From Acidimicrobiaceae bacterium (GTDB taxonomy: Bacteria > Actinomycetota > Acidimicrobiia > Acidimicrobiales > Poriferisodalaceae): DNA of 58,442 nt. The position numbers and the translations under genes are program-made. The notes under the pieces were generated by a model. It saw nothing but the letters and a program-made list of their open reading frames with translations, did no database searches and was not told the origin of the DNA. Below, piece by piece: positions 51,317-58,442 of the stretch. The stretch covers positions 1 through 58,442 of the forward strand of contig PBKA01000025.1 of assembly GCA_002721305.1 (NCBI GenBank). The letters run 5' to 3'. Positions within the stretch are counted from its first letter, which is position 1, and each line of letters starts with the position of its first letter.

Positions 51317-52396
51317 ATGAGAGCAGCTTTCACTCGACAGGGGAACATCGTTGTTGACACCGCAGAGGATCTGGTGCCATCCGCCGGCGAAGTTTTAGTA
51401 AAGACTCTCGCCTGTGGAATTTGTGGAAGTGACTTGCATGCCCTTCGACATGGCCACGAGATGGTTCAAAGCCAAAAAGAAACTGGGGGCCCTCTCACCT
51501 ATGACGCGGATAGCGACCTCGTCATGGGTCACGAATTTTGTGTAGAAATCCTGGAGCTGGGAGCGGGCGCACCGGAACACTTGGCGAGCGGCGACATTGT
51601 GTGCTCTATCCCGATCCTTGTTAGGACTGACGGTATTCACACAATCGGCTACTCCAATGAGTTTCCCGGTGGGTACGCGGAACACATGCTTTTGTCAGGG
51701 CAATTGTTGTTGCCTGTGAGAAACGGGTTATCCCCTGCGGAGGCGGCGCTAACGGAACCTATGGCTGTGGGCCGCCACGCCGTCGAAAAGTCAGGAGCGA
51801 CAAGCGATGACGTTTGCCTAGTCATCGGGTGTGGGCCGGTCGGACTTGCGGTGATCGCCGCGTTGAAACAAAAAGGCCTCGGCCCAGTCCTAGCAGCAGA
51901 TTTTTCTCCTCGACGCCGTGAGCTAGCTGAACAGATGGGTGCTGACGAGGTCATTGACCCAGCAACCGAATCCCCGTACGAAAGTTGGCAAGATGTCGCG
52001 TGGCCCGAGGGCATAGATCGAAACGACCCGACGTTGCGGCTTCGTCAAGTAGGGCCAAAACCTGGCCTGATTTTTGAATGCGTCGGAGTTCCCGGCGTTA
52101 TTGACCAGATCATGCATGGCTCAATGAGGGACACCCGGGTTGTAGTTGTGGGTGTCTGTATGGAGCAGGACAGCTTTCGACCCCTAACCGGAATCGGAAA
52201 AGAAATAAATATTCAATTCGTGTTGGGCTACACCCAAGAGGAGTTTGCGGACACTTTACGAGGTATCAGTGAAGGTGAACTTCTTGTGGATCAACTGATC
52301 ACAGGTCGAGTCGGTCTAGACGGAGTAGCTCGAGCATTCGACGACTTGGGTGACCCCGAAGCTCACGCGAAGATCATCGTCGAACCCTGGCAATAG
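51317..52396 (+). CDS. Zinc-type medium-chain dehydrogenase without a structural zinc lobe
   Basis: A 359-residue MDR family protein. The catalytic zinc ligands are present: cysteine in ACGICGSDLHAL and histidine/glutamate in VMGHEFCVEI. The usual four-cysteine structural zinc segment is absent, replaced by CSIPILVRTDGIHTIG. The nucleotide loop is GCGPVGLAV. A GAGGAAC ribosome site precedes the ATG. It probably closes the operon that begins at the LLM gene (48880). The substrate is unknown; loss of the structural zinc occurs in several MDR groups. Confidence 0.87.
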   Translation: MRAAFTRQGNIVVDTAEDLVPSAGEVLVKTLACGICGSDLHALRHGHEMVQSQKETGGPLTYDADSDLVMGHEFCVEILELGAGAPEHLASGDIVCSIPILVRTDGIHTIGYSNEFPGGYAEHMLLSGQLLLPVRNGLSPAEAALTEPMAVGRHAVEKSGATSDDVCLVIGCGPVGLAVIAALKQKGLGPVLAADFSPRRRELAEQMGADEVIDPATESPYESWQDVAWPEGIDRNDPTLRLRQVGPKPGLIFECVGVPGVIDQIMHGSMRDTRVVVVGVCMEQDSFRPLTGIGKEINIQFVLGYTQEEFADTLRGISEGELLVDQLITGRVGLDGVARAFDDLGDPEAHAKIIVEPWQ

Positions 52397-52400
52397 GGTT

Positions 52401-52421
52401 CCGGGCGTAATGGTCGCCCGG
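52401..52421 (+). terminator. Hairpin after dehydrogenase gene, possible terminator
   Basis: A perfect 7-base stem, CCGGGCG with CGCCCGG, around a seven-base loop, five bases after the stop at 52396. No T-run follows, so it would be an intrinsic terminator only of the U-tail-less kind proposed for some actinobacteria. Confidence 0.4.
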
Positions 52422-52485
52422 TCCCACAAGCGGGGCGACGCGGGTTGCATGTGTTCAAGCTGCTGGCTTGGGGCTGGTTACGACC

Positions 52486-53382
52486 CTACAGATCGAACAC
52501 CCACGCTGAGGTAGGCAAGTTGCTGGGATCAAAAACTTGAGCGGTGTCGCGAAGTTCTTGAAACGAGTCGACGTTTGACATTCCGAGACTTGCTAGCAAA
52601 TGGTTCAAGACATCCAGCTCTGACTCCCCAAGTGTCAAACGATCTTTAAGAGTCACAGCCCCGTCGCGTTTCGCCAGCCTGTCGCCCGATTCATTCAAAA
52701 CAAGGGGAACATGGGCATAGGTAGGAGAGCGCAGCCCCAGGAGCTCGAACAAATAGACCTGCCGGGGGGTAGTGGGAAGTAGATCGTCGCCTCGCACCAC
52801 TTCTGTTATACCCATTTCAGCGTCATCGATAACAACAGCCAGATTGTAGGAAGGTGTTGAATCTCCCCGACACAAAACAAAATCGTCCACGGCCCCTTCG
52901 AAGGCCCCCAGTTGGCGGTCTTGAATTTGAATAATTTGGCTCTCGGTGATCACTCTGAGCGCTGGATCTCGCCCGGTTCTTTCGTAATCAGCAATTTGCT
53001 TAGCCGTCAGCCGCGCACATTTACCTGAATAAGCACCTTCTGGTAGGTGCGAGTGTGGGGCCGCGGCAGCCTCAAGAATTTCGCGGCGAGTACACCAGCA
53101 CCGGTAGGTAAGACTTCGTTGCTTGAGATCCTCAATCGCATCTTGGTACAGCGCTATTCGTTCGCTTTGACGAACAACTGAATCGTCCCAGTCCAAACCG
53201 ATGCTTTGGAAATCGCGAAGTTGCAGATCATAAAATTCTGATCGGACAGCACCGTCAAGGTCTTCGAATCGCCAAAGAAATTTCGTGTCACAAGAGCGCG
53301 CAAAAAGCCAGGCCAAAAGACCTGTTCGAAGGTTTCCCAGATGAAACTCGCCCGTCGGGCTAGGTGCCCATCGGCCGGTCAT
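52486..53382 (-). CDS. gluQ: Glutamyl-Q tRNA(Asp) synthetase
   Basis: A 298-residue GluRS paralogue lacking the anticodon-binding domain, the size of known GluQRS. The class I signature is in RWAPSPTGEFHLGN, zinc-binding cysteines in CWCTRRE with a later cysteine in YSGKC, and the KMSKS-like loop is LAKRDG. It attaches glutamate to the queuosine of tRNA(Asp) and so depends on a queuosine pathway; QueF is encoded at 23654. Its ATG overlaps the TGA of the nitroreductase-SRPBCC gene (53379-53382), so the two are translated together, an unexpected pairing. Confidence 0.93.
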   Translation of the reverse strand: MTGRWAPSPTGEFHLGNLRTGLLAWLFARSCDTKFLWRFEDLDGAVRSEFYDLQLRDFQSIGLDWDDSVVRQSERIALYQDAIEDLKQRSLTYRCWCTRREILEAAAAPHSHLPEGAYSGKCARLTAKQIADYERTGRDPALRVITESQIIQIQDRQLGAFEGAVDDFVLCRGDSTPSYNLAVVIDDAEMGITEVVRGDDLLPTTPRQVYLFELLGLRSPTYAHVPLVLNESGDRLAKRDGAVTLKDRLTLGESELDVLNHLLASLGMSNVDSFQELRDTAQVFDPSNLPTSAWVFDL

Positions 53383-54602
53383 GACTGCTCAGCGAGTGCC
53401 TTTATTCCGTTAACGCATCGTTGCATGTTCGCCAGATGCTCTTCTTGTCGCCTCGTGATAATCAGTGTTTCCTTGTCGGGCATAGCTTCAATCGCAGGAG
53501 TCAGACCCGACGGTCCGGGTCCTAGCCGGACTGTGTGACGAAGACGACAACGGTGCCCATGGAGCTCGTCAATCTCCCATCGCCATCGTGCAGCGGCAGT
53601 GTCCTCATCTGTTCCAACCGCCCAACCAAATCGTTCGTTTTCAACCAACTCGGTGATCGTGGAAGTTGTTTGCCATTCTCCGATCTTTGGATGCTGGTTA
53701 GTGCCGATGAATTGGGCACCCAATGCTGGTTCGTCAAAGGACTCAGCCCACACCGCGCCTTGGAACTCTTCGGAGAATTGAGCGGCAACACTTATGTCGG
53801 TTACGAACGACCAAACTCTCTCTGGTGGGGCGTTTACATCAACTTCAACGGTAACCCCGGGCCCCTCAGCGATAGACCGATCTTGCTCATCATCGCGTAG
53901 CTCCCATGTGCGACCCCAATTGTCAAAATACGTGACTTCCTCGGCTAGGCGCCTTGGTACTGATGCGAAGTCACCTCCTGTGCTAAATGCGAGTGGCAGC
54001 AAAGCAATAGGAGTGACATCTTCGGGGATTCCCAAGACATCGCGGATTTCTTCGTCGTTGTTCAATATCGCGGTTGTCCAAGCGGTAGCTAAACCTCGCG
54101 CTCGAGCAGCTAAACAGAAACTCCATGCGGACTGCACTACAGAGTCAAACAGTCCCGGCTTTTTGCTGTCGTCGTGGACACCCCAGATACAAGGAATGAT
54201 CAACGCCGGGACCTTGTCCAGATTTTCGGCTAGATGAGCAGCAGAACGCATCACATTAGTGTTCCTGTGATCTGTTCCCGCGAGTTTGTCTCTCGCCGAG
54301 ACCATCCATTTGCCGGCGCTCTCCCAATAAAGTTCAGCTAAGCGTTCCTTTTGCTCTTGGTCGCGAATTATTAACCACCTGCGGCTTGATTGGTTTCCGC
54401 CACCAGGACCTTGTTCGGCGACATCGATACAGTCGAGAATGAGTTCGTTGGGAACAGAGCGATCTAAGTCAAGGCGAAGCCTTACTGACCTTGTCGTGGA
54501 GAGAACACCGTCGATGGAAGCCAAGTCGACATCATTTACGTCATATCTCGTTGGGATATGGTTGCGGGATTTGGGCGAATTCATGGTCATAGTCAAGCGC
54601 AC
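53379..54602 (-). CDS. Nitroreductase-like domain fused to SRPBCC domain
   Basis: A 407-residue fusion. Residues about 33-230 are a nitroreductase-like flavin fold: TTRSVRLRLDLDRSVPNELI, AEQGPGGGNQSSRRWLII, and GLATAWTTAILNN. Residues about 248-400 are an SRPBCC lipid/ligand-binding fold (VTVEVDVNAPPERVWSFVT, then IGEWQTTSTITEL). Nitroreductases reduce nitro or quinone groups with FMN; SRPBCC folds bind hydrophobic ligands, so the fusion may deliver a substrate to the flavin. GTG start with an AGAGG site. The downstream GluQRS gene is translationally coupled to it. Confidence 0.85.
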   Translation of the reverse strand: MRLTMTMNSPKSRNHIPTRYDVNDVDLASIDGVLSTTRSVRLRLDLDRSVPNELILDCIDVAEQGPGGGNQSSRRWLIIRDQEQKERLAELYWESAGKWMVSARDKLAGTDHRNTNVMRSAAHLAENLDKVPALIIPCIWGVHDDSKKPGLFDSVVQSAWSFCLAARARGLATAWTTAILNNDEEIRDVLGIPEDVTPIALLPLAFSTGGDFASVPRRLAEEVTYFDNWGRTWELRDDEQDRSIAEGPGVTVEVDVNAPPERVWSFVTDISVAAQFSEEFQGAVWAESFDEPALGAQFIGTNQHPKIGEWQTTSTITELVENERFGWAVGTDEDTAAARWRWEIDELHGHRCRLRHTVRLGPGPSGLTPAIEAMPDKETLIITRRQEEHLANMQRCVNGIKALAEQS

Positions 54603-54666
54603 AGCGGACCTCTTCGCTCAAACGAGTGGAGAGATGATGCGAAGCAGACGACGCTGAGGTCCTAAC

Positions 54667-55842
54667 GTGTCAGTTGTGAACACGCGTCAACCCTTTCTGA
54701 ATGCTCGTCTACAGGGCTTCGGTGCCACAATCTTTGCCGAGATGTCGGCGCTTGCTGCTCGAACGGATGCCGTCAACCTGGGTCAAGGCTTTCCCGACAA
54801 AGACGGCCCCAATGAGGTAATCGAGGCGGCGACAGCGGCCATCCGAAATGGTTTAGGCAACCAATATCCACCAGGCATCGGGGTTCCGGAACTCCGCCAA
54901 GCAATCAGCGACCACCAGCAACGGTTCTACCGACTTCCTTACGACCCGGATTCCGAAATTTTGGTCACCGCCGGAGCGTCAGAAGCGCTGGCCGCAGCAG
55001 TGCTGGCTCTCTGCGAAACCGGGGACGAAGTCGTAACTTTCGAACCTTGGTACGACATTTACGGGGCGAACATCGCCATGGCCGGAGCAGTAAAGAAAGT
55101 CGTCACGCTACGGCCACCGCACTACAACTTCGAAGAATCGGAATTCCTTGCCACACTTTCTCCCAAAACTCGTCTGATTTTGTTGAATTCGCCCCATAAC
55201 CCAACAGGGAAAGTGTTTTCTCGAGAAGAACTCGAATTCATCGCGAAAGTAGCGGTCGACCGCGACTTACTGGTCGTCACCGATGAGGTCTACGAACACC
55301 TTGTATTCGAGGGCGAACACATACCTATCGCGTCGCTGCCAGGAATGCGCGAACGGACCGTCACCATTTCCTCAGGTGGCAAAACCTTTGCGTTTACCGG
55401 CTGGAAAATTGGATGGGTGTGCGCGACCCCGGAGCTGACGAGCGCTGTTCGTATCGCGAAACAATTTTTGACCTATGTCAGCGGGGGACCATTCCAATAT
55501 GCGATCGCAGTGGGTTTAGGCCTTGGAGATGAGTACTACACCGACCTATTGACAGACATGCGAGAAAAAAGAGACTTTCTATCCGCGGGCTTAGAGTCCG
55601 CCGGACTCGAAATCTTCCGACCGCAAGGAACATATTTCGTGACAGCTGACGCGAGATCAGTTGGATATGAAGACGGTCTCGAATTGTGTTGGCAACTTCC
55701 CGAAAAAGTCGGGGTTGTCGCAGTCCCAAACGTCGTGTTCTATGACAATGAGGCGGAAGGCCGACATCTGATCCGGTTTACGTTTTGTAAGAGTCTTGAC
55801 GTGCTGGACGAAGCAGTTACCAGACTTCAAGGTTTGAAATGA
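54667..55842 (+). CDS. Class I aminotransferase (KAT/glutamine transaminase K-like)
   Basis: A 391-residue PLP enzyme of fold type I. NLGQGFPDKDGP and NQYPPGIGVPELRQAI open the domain. VVTDEVYEHLVF holds the cofactor ring aspartate and tyrosine, and the lysine is in SSGGKTFAFTGWK (K239). These motifs match the kynurenine aminotransferase/glutamine transaminase K and MtnE-like group. The next gene, overlapping by four bases, encodes a nitrilase-fold amidase. Together they fit the glutamine transaminase-omega-amidase pathway that regenerates methionine or other amino acids from 2-oxo acids. The start is GTG with GAGGT upstream. Confidence 0.88.
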   Translation: MSVVNTRQPFLNARLQGFGATIFAEMSALAARTDAVNLGQGFPDKDGPNEVIEAATAAIRNGLGNQYPPGIGVPELRQAISDHQQRFYRLPYDPDSEILVTAGASEALAAAVLALCETGDEVVTFEPWYDIYGANIAMAGAVKKVVTLRPPHYNFEESEFLATLSPKTRLILLNSPHNPTGKVFSREELEFIAKVAVDRDLLVVTDEVYEHLVFEGEHIPIASLPGMRERTVTISSGGKTFAFTGWKIGWVCATPELTSAVRIAKQFLTYVSGGPFQYAIAVGLGLGDEYYTDLLTDMREKRDFLSAGLESAGLEIFRPQGTYFVTADARSVGYEDGLELCWQLPEKVGVVAVPNVVFYDNEAEGRHLIRFTFCKSLDVLDEAVTRLQGLK

Positions 55843-56603
55843 GCCTCAAAATCGCGGCAATTCAGCACGACATCGTATGGGAAGAACCGGATGCAAATTT
55901 TGAGCGTCTGGCCCCGCAAATACAGCGTGCGGCAGCAGCCGGGGGCCAGCTGCTCGTTCTTAGTGAGATGTTCTCGACAGGCTTCACAATGAATTCAGAA
56001 CTCTGCGCCGAACCGCTCGAGGGACCCAGTTGTGAATTTCTTTTGACGCAAGCCACAAGCCAGCACGTATGGGTGACAGGGTCGGTACCGACTCGCTGGG
56101 AAGACGGAATTGCATACAACACCCTCATCCTTGCGGCGCCAAGCGGTGACCTGTATCGCTACAAGAAAATCCACCCATTCAGCTTCTCGTCAGAACCCGA
56201 AAACTATGGCGCAGGCAGCGAATTTCTGCAGGTCGATGTCGAAGGAATCAAAACCACTTTCTTTATCTGTTACGACCTCAGATTTGCCGACGAATTTTGG
56301 CAGACAGCTCACTCCACCGATCTTTTTGTCATTCCAGCCAACTGGCCTGAGCGACGCCGAACACATTGGCAGACGCTTCTGCAGGCTCGAGCTATTGAAA
56401 ATCAGGCATACGTTCTGGGTGTTAACCGCGTCGGTGAGGGTGACGGACTCAGCTACGCCGGCGATAGCGCCCTAATAGATCCGTGGGGCGAAACCCTTGC
56501 AGCGGGTGCATCCACGGAAGCCCTGTTAATCGCTGAGGTGGATGCCACATTGGTGAGACAGACCAGAACCACCTTCCCTGTCCTCCAAGATCGACGAAAC
56601 TAG
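55839..56603 (+). CDS. Carbon-nitrogen hydrolase, omega-amidase-like
   Basis: A 254-residue nitrilase-superfamily amidase. The catalytic triad is Glu43 (LSEMFSTGF), Lys110 (YKKIHPF) and Cys144 (FFICYDLRF). Length and the GFTMNSE segment resemble omega-amidase (YafV/Nit2-like), which hydrolyses 2-oxoglutaramate and 2-oxosuccinamate. Its ATG overlaps the aminotransferase stop (ATGA at 55839-55842), so it probably drives the transamination forward by removing 2-oxoglutaramate. The exact substrate is inferred from that pairing. Confidence 0.88.
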   Translation: MSLKIAAIQHDIVWEEPDANFERLAPQIQRAAAAGGQLLVLSEMFSTGFTMNSELCAEPLEGPSCEFLLTQATSQHVWVTGSVPTRWEDGIAYNTLILAAPSGDLYRYKKIHPFSFSSEPENYGAGSEFLQVDVEGIKTTFFICYDLRFADEFWQTAHSTDLFVIPANWPERRRTHWQTLLQARAIENQAYVLGVNRVGEGDGLSYAGDSALIDPWGETLAAGASTEALLIAEVDATLVRQTRTTFPVLQDRRN

Positions 56604-56655
56604 CGGTACGACATGTCTAAACCGGACATCGATTTAGTGAACTCTGGAGGTATCG

Positions 56656-56964
56656 ATGAGCTTTGTTGAAATCAGGACTTATGAGCTAAAGCCGGGAACG
56701 GCTAATACGTACGTGGCCCTGTATCTCGAGGAAGGTTTCGAAATACAAAAAAGTCATTTGGGTGAACCTGTTGGCTACTACGTCAGCGAAGTCGGAGAGC
56801 TCAACCAAGTAGTCCACATGTGGCGCTACGAAAGCCTTGAGGAACGAACTCAAAAACGAACAGCGCTTTTTGCAGATCCTGCATGGCTCGAATATGTCGG
56901 CAAAATCGGACCCATGGTCCTTCACCAACGAAACGCCATATTCAACGACATTTTCGATAGCTAG
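56656..56964 (+). CDS. NIPSNAP family protein
   Basis: A 102-residue dimeric alpha+beta-barrel fold protein. FVEIRTYELKPGTANTYV is the first strand pair, and VVHMWRYESLEERTQKR and the C-terminal NAIFNDIF complete the family. NIPSNAP proteins are common in actinobacteria, often near acyl-CoA or aldehyde catabolism, but no general activity is proven. A good GGAGGT site precedes the ATG. It lies 52 bases after the amidase gene and converges on the DMT transporter with a four-base gap. Confidence 0.88.
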   Translation: MSFVEIRTYELKPGTANTYVALYLEEGFEIQKSHLGEPVGYYVSEVGELNQVVHMWRYESLEERTQKRTALFADPAWLEYVGKIGPMVLHQRNAIFNDIFDS

Positions 56965-56968
56965 TTTC

Positions 56969-57799
56969 TCAGCCCAAGCCGACTAGCACCACCGCTCCCA
57001 GAGCAAAGACAAGGCCGACCACCCGACGTGGAGTCAGATGTTCGCGCAGCACCAACCGAGCCAAAAGAACAGTTGCAGCAGGGTAGAGGCTGGCGAGTAC
57101 GGCGACTGGTCCGAGTTGGCCGTAATGCAAAGCGAACAAGAAAGCGACGTTTGCCCCCGTATCGCACACGGCGCACCCGAGTAACGTCGCCCAGCCTCCC
57201 GTTGGCAAGATCGCCGATTTGCGTATTAGCGCAACGCCAAGCAGCACCACGGCGGCTGATGTTCGACCGGAAACAATGGGCCACGGAGCGGACTGAGCTG
57301 CGGTTTCACTCAAGAGAGCGAAGAAGAGACCAAAACCGATACCCGCCAGAATTGCTTCGTAAACAACTGAAGTCGAGAGTCGTGAACCGTCCTTATGTTC
57401 AGGAAAAGCGAGAGTGAAAATGCCTACTAGCCCAAGGAAAATGCCGATCCAGGTTCGAAAAATTTGCTGATCACCGCGCGCCAAACCCCAGATGACTGGG
57501 AAGGCGGCAGAAACTATTGCCGTCAAGGGCGCGAAGACTGACATAGGTCCACGAGATAAGCCCCGATAAAGAAGACCCAGACCCCCTATTCCGGCTAGTC
57601 CGGCGGCGCCGCCGAGAAACACATCGTTGAGACTGACGCTGTCCGCCACAAGTGGGGCAAGAACCCACAAAGGAGCAACTCCGATCAGAGAAATCGTGAT
57701 GAGGACTTGGATCTGAGAATTTCGCCGGGATGTCAGGCCACCCAAAAAGTCGCCAGAGCCATAAAGCAAGGCGGTGACCAGTGACAAGAAAACAGCCAT
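56969..57799 (-). CDS. EamA/DMT family transporter
   Basis: A 276-residue membrane protein with about ten transmembrane helices in two EamA repeats. ALLYGSGDFLGGLTSR begins the first repeat and VVYEAILAGIGFGLFFALL the second; the ending LREHLTPRRVVGLVFALGAVVL is typical. Members export metabolites such as amino acids. ATG 57799 is preferred over TTG 57817 because it directly precedes the first helix and has TATCGG (a near -10) seven bases upstream. The substrate is unknown. Confidence 0.85.
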   Translation of the reverse strand: MAVFLSLVTALLYGSGDFLGGLTSRRNSQIQVLITISLIGVAPLWVLAPLVADSVSLNDVFLGGAAGLAGIGGLGLLYRGLSRGPMSVFAPLTAIVSAAFPVIWGLARGDQQIFRTWIGIFLGLVGIFTLAFPEHKDGSRLSTSVVYEAILAGIGFGLFFALLSETAAQSAPWPIVSGRTSAAVVLLGVALIRKSAILPTGGWATLLGCAVCDTGANVAFLFALHYGQLGPVAVLASLYPAATVLLARLVLREHLTPRRVVGLVFALGAVVLVGLG

Positions 57800-57966
57800 A
57801 ACAGAACCGATATGCAATCACCAAGTTGTCAGTTCGCCAAACAGTAACAACAGCTGCCGCTATTAATCAGCGACAGAATGTGGTCTCGGGACCCTTCTTG
57901 AACAACAATGAAGTGTCTTGTCCCAGCTGGCCCCACGTCAGCGTCAGTCCCGGAAAGCTGCGCGAA

Positions 57967-58442
57967 ATGTCAAACACACTCATGGAAAAGTGGGCTTCGA
58001 ATCAGGAGGTACTCGGCACTTGGTTGTCGTTACCGGATTCGCACGCTGCTGAAATAGCGGCCCGCGTCGATTTCGACTACGTGTGCATCGACATGCAGCA
58101 CGGGATGGCGGACTACCAGGTGGCCACAGTGATGCTGCAAGCAATAACGATGACGCAGAAGGGCACTCCCATCTGCCGCGTCCCTTGGAACGAACCAGGC
58201 ATCATCGGTCGCATGCTCGACGCTGGCGCGCAAGGAATCATCATCCCAATGGTCAATTCGGTCGAAGAAGCGGTCAGAGCAGTAGATGCCACCAAATTTC
58301 CACCTCTCGGACAGAGAAGTCATGGGCCAACGATTATTGGCGGGCGGGCCCGAAGTCTTGGTGAGGAGTATTACCCAACAGCTAACGACACCAACGCGTG
58401 TATTCCGATGATTGAAACCCGCGATGCTGTCGAAAATTTGGA
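57967..58442 (+). CDS. HpaI/HpcH-type class II aldolase (partial, runs off the window)
   Basis: A frame open from ATG 57967 to the window end, 158 codons. It reads as the 2,4-dihydroxyhept-2-ene-dioate aldolase family: TWLSLPDSHAAEIA, then DYVCIDMQHGMADY with the catalytic histidine, GIIIPMVNSVEEAV, and GQRSHGPT with the conserved arginine and serine. These Mg-dependent aldolases cleave 4-hydroxy-2-oxo acids to pyruvate and an aldehyde. A GGAAAG site lies upstream. The C-terminal third is beyond the window. Confidence 0.88.
   Translation, partial: MSNTLMEKWASNQEVLGTWLSLPDSHAAEIAARVDFDYVCIDMQHGMADYQVATVMLQAITMTQKGTPICRVPWNEPGIIGRMLDAGAQGIIIPMVNSVEEAVRAVDATKFPPLGQRSHGPTIIGGRARSLGEEYYPTANDTNACIPMIETRDAVENL

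Noticed and set aside
52401-52421. Treating the post-gene hairpin as a standard intrinsic terminator
   Set aside because: There is no T-run after the stem, so it is listed only as a low-confidence terminator.
1-58442. tRNA, rRNA, CRISPR, insertion sequence or prophage
   Set aside because: No cloverleaf or T-loop pattern in the gaps, no regular short repeats, no transposase or integrase motif, no terminal inverted repeats. I could not run a covariance search.

Overview
This 58.4 kb window looks like a chromosomal stretch from a high-GC-lineage, probably actinobacterial (Acidimicrobiia-like) organism with only moderate GC content. The taxon is an inference. It rests on a HelD/HelR-type RNA polymerase helicase, three luciferase-like F420-type oxidoreductases plus an F420-type PPOX protein, an SCO6745-type protein, many CaiB/BaiF CoA-transferases and APH-like kinases, frequent GTG/TTG starts, and many promoters of the form TANNNT placed 6-7 bases before the start codon (leaderless transcription). 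No tRNA, rRNA, insertion sequence, phage gene or CRISPR array was found. Coding density is high, with short gaps and several ATGA, TGATG or TAATG overlaps.

Layout: 1-5940 holds a HelD-like helicase and, on the other strand, an ABC exporter (ATPase, FtsX-type permease) translationally coupled to an F420-type PPOX protein. 6127-9788 holds a stand-alone B12-binding mutase subunit, a 3-hydroxyacyl-CoA dehydrogenase, an APH-like kinase and a membrane HtrA protease. 9883-13704 holds an enoyl-CoA hydratase, a class V aminotransferase followed directly by a lone CinA-like protein, and a second kinase. 13717-18017 (minus) is an operon of serine hydrolase, LLM oxidoreductase and a double-length CaiB protein. 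It faces, across a 364-base gap with two inverted repeats, an LLM oxidoreductase and an acyl-CoA ligase.

21032-25398 holds a membrane protein joining a winged-helix, a transmembrane helix, Ig-like domains and a glycoside-hydrolase-like domain, then a phosphoribosyltransferase, QueF, an acetyltransferase and a YceI protein. 25403-33651 holds a sulfatase, two MFS transporters, an FmdB zinc ribbon, a cytochrome P450, an enoyl-CoA hydratase and a phytanoyl-CoA dioxygenase-like enzyme. 33699-37320 is an acyl-CoA carboxylase (biotin carboxylase/carrier subunit plus carboxyltransferase). 37420-40951 holds an esterase, an amidohydrolase, a dienelactone hydrolase and a MaoC dehydratase. 41056-44691 is a coupled run of PlsC-like acyltransferase, dual-specificity phosphatase and two CaiB proteins. 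44688-52396 holds an SCO6745-type protein, a tandem FKBP lipoprotein, a third kinase, two zinc-type dehydrogenases, an LLM oxidoreductase and a second carboxyltransferase. 52486-58442 holds GluQRS coupled to a nitroreductase-SRPBCC fusion, an aminotransferase/omega-amidase pair, a NIPSNAP protein, a DMT transporter and the start of a HpaI-type aldolase.

Overall theme: breakdown of acids activated as CoA esters (ligase, CoA-transferases, dehydrogenase, hydratases, carboxylases, B12 mutase subunit), with F420, P450 and 2-oxoglutarate-type redox enzymes and hydrolases that would feed it. Queuosine synthesis is represented by two unlinked genes (QueF and GluQRS).
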